The notes under the pieces: model-generated
What the model saw: the letters and a program-made list of their open reading frames with translations, nothing else
The model's database searches: none
Told to the model about the DNA's origin: nothing
Program-made: the position numbers and the translations under genes
NCBI RefSeq assembly: GCF_026241105.1
Contig: NZ_JAPFFT010000004.1
Span: forward strand, 124,001 to 188,000
Direction of reading: 5' to 3'
Length of the DNA: 64,000 nucleotides
Source: Arthrobacter rhizophilus
GTDB lineage: Bacteria > Actinomycetota > Actinomycetes > Actinomycetales > Micrococcaceae
Shown here: in pieces, positions 61,984-64,000 of the stretch
How positions within the stretch are numbered: position 1 is the first letter of the stretch
How the letters are laid out: each line of letters starts with the position of its first letter

Positions 61984-63096
61984 ATGGTTCGTATGGAGTC
62001 TCAGCAGCAAGCCCAGTCCCTCATCAACTGGGAGTTGGCCGCCTCCACGGCTGCCCGCCTCGCTCCCCCAGGTCCGGCCATGAGTCCGGGCGAAATCGGC
62101 AAAGCCGTGGATAGCCTGCGTTTCAGCGCGGACATTTCGGTGCCGCATGTGCATGACATCACCGGTCTGGAGGCCGCGCGCGATCTCCGCGATTCCCATG
62201 TCCTGGTAGTGGACCGCGCATCGTGGGCGAAGGCGAACACCCAGAGCTTTGCGGTGATGCTCCAGCCAGCCCTTCAGCAAATGCTGGAGTCCCGCCGCGG
62301 TCCGGCCATGACACCTGCTGCTGCGGCCGCGAGCGGCGCCATCACGGGTAGCCAGCTCGGAGCTGTGCTTGCCTTCTTGTCGAGCAAGGTCCTGGGCCAA
62401 TATGATCCCTTCGCGGCACTCGCCCCGGATTCGAAAGCGCCTCCAGCCGGCCGGCTCCTGCTGGTGGCCCCGAACATCGTCTCCGTGGAGCGCGAGCTCA
62501 ACGTGGACCCGGACGATTTCCGGCTCTGGGTCTGCCTTCACGAGCAGACCCACCGCGTGCAGTTTGCCGCCGCGCCTTGGCTCAGGACCCACATGCTTGG
62601 GGAGATCGAGCGGCTCAGCACCAACCTGCTAGGCAATGTGGACTCCATCATGGACCGTGCCACGGCCGCCGCGCGGTCCCTGCGCGATCGCTCCACTGGT
62701 GCCGCGCCCGGCCGCGGGGCCATCTTGGATCTGCTGCAGAACCCCGAGGAAAAGGCCTCGCTCTCGCATCTCACAGCTGTCATGAGCCTGCTGGAAGGCC
62801 ACGCCAACGTTGTGATGGACGCCGTCGATTCCACACTGGTCCCTTCAGTGAAAACCATCAGGCAGCGCTTCAACGCACGGGGCAAGGACCGCGGCGTGAT
62901 CGAGAAATTCATCCGCAACATCCTCGGCCTGGATGCCAAGATGCGCCAGTACAGCGACGGAGCCAAGTTTGTCCGTGAGGTGGTTGCGGTGGCTGGCATG
63001 GCGGGCTTGAACCGGGTATGGGAATCGGCCGAACAACTGCCCACGGAAGCCGAAATCCACGACGCCAAGCTGTGGCTTGAGCGGATGGGTCTGTGA
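61984..63096 (+). CDS. Zinc-dependent metalloprotease-like protein (DUF2342 family)
   Basis: A 370-residue protein with a HExxH-like motif HEQTHRVQF (about 187-195) and a downstream Glu (EGHANVVMDAV, about 270). This is the DUF2342 type sometimes labelled F420-biosynthesis-associated. It starts MVRMESQQQAQSLINWELAASTAARLAPPGP; an ATG three codons in is an alternative. It lies between dacB and tilS, a conserved actinobacterial order, and shares a GTGA overlap with tilS. The true role is not known. Confidence 0.88.
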   Translation: MVRMESQQQAQSLINWELAASTAARLAPPGPAMSPGEIGKAVDSLRFSADISVPHVHDITGLEAARDLRDSHVLVVDRASWAKANTQSFAVMLQPALQQMLESRRGPAMTPAAAAASGAITGSQLGAVLAFLSSKVLGQYDPFAALAPDSKAPPAGRLLLVAPNIVSVERELNVDPDDFRLWVCLHEQTHRVQFAAAPWLRTHMLGEIERLSTNLLGNVDSIMDRATAAARSLRDRSTGAAPGRGAILDLLQNPEEKASLSHLTAVMSLLEGHANVVMDAVDSTLVPSVKTIRQRFNARGKDRGVIEKFIRNILGLDAKMRQYSDGAKFVREVVAVAGMAGLNRVWESAEQLPTEAEIHDAKLWLERMGL

Positions 63097-64000
63097 CCGC
63101 GGGTACCGAATCCAGCCCCGCGGGGCCGGGCAGCAGCCCACGAAGCAGCGGACGACGGCGTCCCGGGCGTTTGGTGCCGGTCGTCGGCAAAGCACGGAAT
63201 ATGTTGCAGGACGCACTGGCCTCCGCAGGCTATCCCGAGCGAATCCTGGTTGCTTGCAGCGGCGGACCTGACTCCCTGGCCCTCGCTTCCGTGGCAGCCT
63301 ACTTCGCACGTCGTGGCCACGTGCACGGCCACCCGGTGAGCGTGGCCGGCGTCGTGGTTGACCACCAGCTGCAGGAAGGCTCGGGTGAGGTTGCGGCACG
63401 AACTGTTGAGGTCTTGCAGGAGCTGGGGCTTTCGCCTGTCCAGCTGCGGACCGTGGATGTGGCCGCCACCGGTTTTGGACCCGAGGCCGCGGCGCGCGAC
63501 GCCCGGCACGCAGCCCTTGAGGCGGCCGCCACGGAGCTTGATTGCCAGGCAATCCTGCTCGGGCACACCCTGGATGACCAGGCGGAACAGGTGCTGTTGG
63601 GCCTGGCCCGGGGCTCGGGAACCCGCTCCCTCGCCGGAATGCGACCCGCCCGCGGCAAGCTCCTTCGTCCCTTCCTCGGCCTCCGCCGCGCGGAAACACT
63701 CGAAATCTGCGAAGTCGAGGAGCTCGAAACCTGGCACGACCCCAGCAACGCGGACCCCGCTTTCGCCCGTTCGCGGACCCGGGTGGAGGTGATGCCTTTG
63801 CTTGAGGACAAGCTCGGACCCGGCGTTGCCGAATCGCTCGCCCGCACCGCCGCGATCCTTCAACAGGACGCTGATTTCCTGGAGCAGCTTGCCGCGGAGA
63901 GCTACGCGGCCCTTGTGAATCGGACCGACGGCGGCGTCTGGCTCCCCGAAGATTCGTTGAGGGAGTTGGCCCCCGCACTGAGGTTCCGGGTGATCGCCAA
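63093..64000 (+). CDS. tilS: tRNA(Ile)-lysidine synthetase, 5' part (runs off window)
   Basis: At least 302 residues, cut by the window edge. It modifies C34 of tRNA-Ile(CAU) to lysidine, an essential decoding step. The PP-loop is ACSGGPDSLALAS (about 50-62), and LLGHTLDDQAEQVLLGLARGSGTRSLAGM (about 150-178) and RPFLGLRRAETL follow the family. A 45-residue basic/Gly-rich head precedes the PP-loop. The GTG start overlaps the upstream stop (GTGA). Confidence 0.95.
   Translation, partial: MTAGTESSPAGPGSSPRSSGRRRPGRLVPVVGKARNMLQDALASAGYPERILVACSGGPDSLALASVAAYFARRGHVHGHPVSVAGVVVDHQLQEGSGEVAARTVEVLQELGLSPVQLRTVDVAATGFGPEAAARDARHAALEAAATELDCQAILLGHTLDDQAEQVLLGLARGSGTRSLAGMRPARGKLLRPFLGLRRAETLEICEVEELETWHDPSNADPAFARSRTRVEVMPLLEDKLGPGVAESLARTAAILQQDADFLEQLAAESYAALVNRTDGGVWLPEDSLRELAPALRFRVIA

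Noticed and set aside
62538..63863. 441-codon minus-strand ORF across the DUF2342 and tilS genes
   Set aside because: Antisense shadow; both plus-strand genes have strong motifs and coupled starts.

Overview
The window is high-GC actinobacterial DNA, most like an Arthrobacter/Paenarthrobacter-type Micrococcaceae chromosome. The indications are tight operons with 4-base ATGA/GTGA overlaps, GTG/TTG starts, the crgA and pknB-pknA-pbpA-rodA-pstP-fhaB-fhaA cluster followed by a tRNA-Leu (an arrangement usually close to oriC in Actinobacteria), and many stand-alone metabolic genes typical of soil Micrococcaceae. I see no phage, insertion sequence or CRISPR array. The assignment to genus is inference from gene content and order.

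Layout. 1-0.5 kb: metal efflux (CDF transporter start plus ArsR regulator). 0.5-0.8 kb: a gene-free stretch with a cluster of DnaA-box-like 9-mers. 0.8-3.8 kb: an alkylation-damage repair operon, ogt - ECF sigma - ogt - alkB - tag. 3.8-15.5 kb: cell division and envelope control (crgA, class E sortase, a small membrane protein, pabA, two PASTA Ser/Thr kinases, a transpeptidase, a SEDS polymerase, a phosphatase, two FHA proteins). 15.9 kb: tRNA-Leu(CAG) with a terminator. 16-18.2 kb: a TetR regulator divergent from a flavin monoamine oxidase, with a clear operator between them. 18.3-23.4 kb: 5-oxoprolinase genes (pxpA, fused pxpB-pxpC), a biotin carboxylase/BCCP protein and a GntR regulator, with a 31-bp palindrome upstream that fits a GntR operator. 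24-29.3 kb: DUF5997 protein, then the molybdate locus (HTH-Mop regulator, modABC), a LysR effector-domain-only protein and a shortened LacI protein. 29.4-34.3 kb: RelA/SpoT-domain protein, small secreted protein, hydrolase, sugar kinase, PEBP and HAD proteins. 34.4-37.1 kb: ribulose-monophosphate formaldehyde fixation (hxlB-hxlA) with a divergent LuxR-type regulator that also carries an HATPase-like region. 37.3-44.9 kb: GDPD, an ECF42-like sigma factor with its DGPF partner, glycerate kinase, YqeY, a uracil permease divergent from a RutE-like reductase, and a 2H phosphoesterase. 44.9-54 kb: phosphoglucomutase, peptide transporter, amidase, S51 peptidase, rhodanese, prephenate dehydratase, lipid kinase. 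54-64 kb: serS, an AbiEi-like gene flanked by related repeats, HAD, FUSC and SatD-like proteins, inorganic pyrophosphatase, D-Ala-D-Ala carboxypeptidase, a DUF2342 metalloprotease and the start of tilS.

The two signals I think most deserve follow-up are (1) the alkylation-repair operon, in which an ECF sigma factor sits between two methyltransferases and the methyltransferase in the usual anti-sigma position has an extra N-terminal segment of about 42 residues, and (2) two families of long intergenic palindromes, each present twice, one of which shows a compensatory base change in its stem. All positions and starts come from reading the sequence; family names come from motif recognition without database searches.
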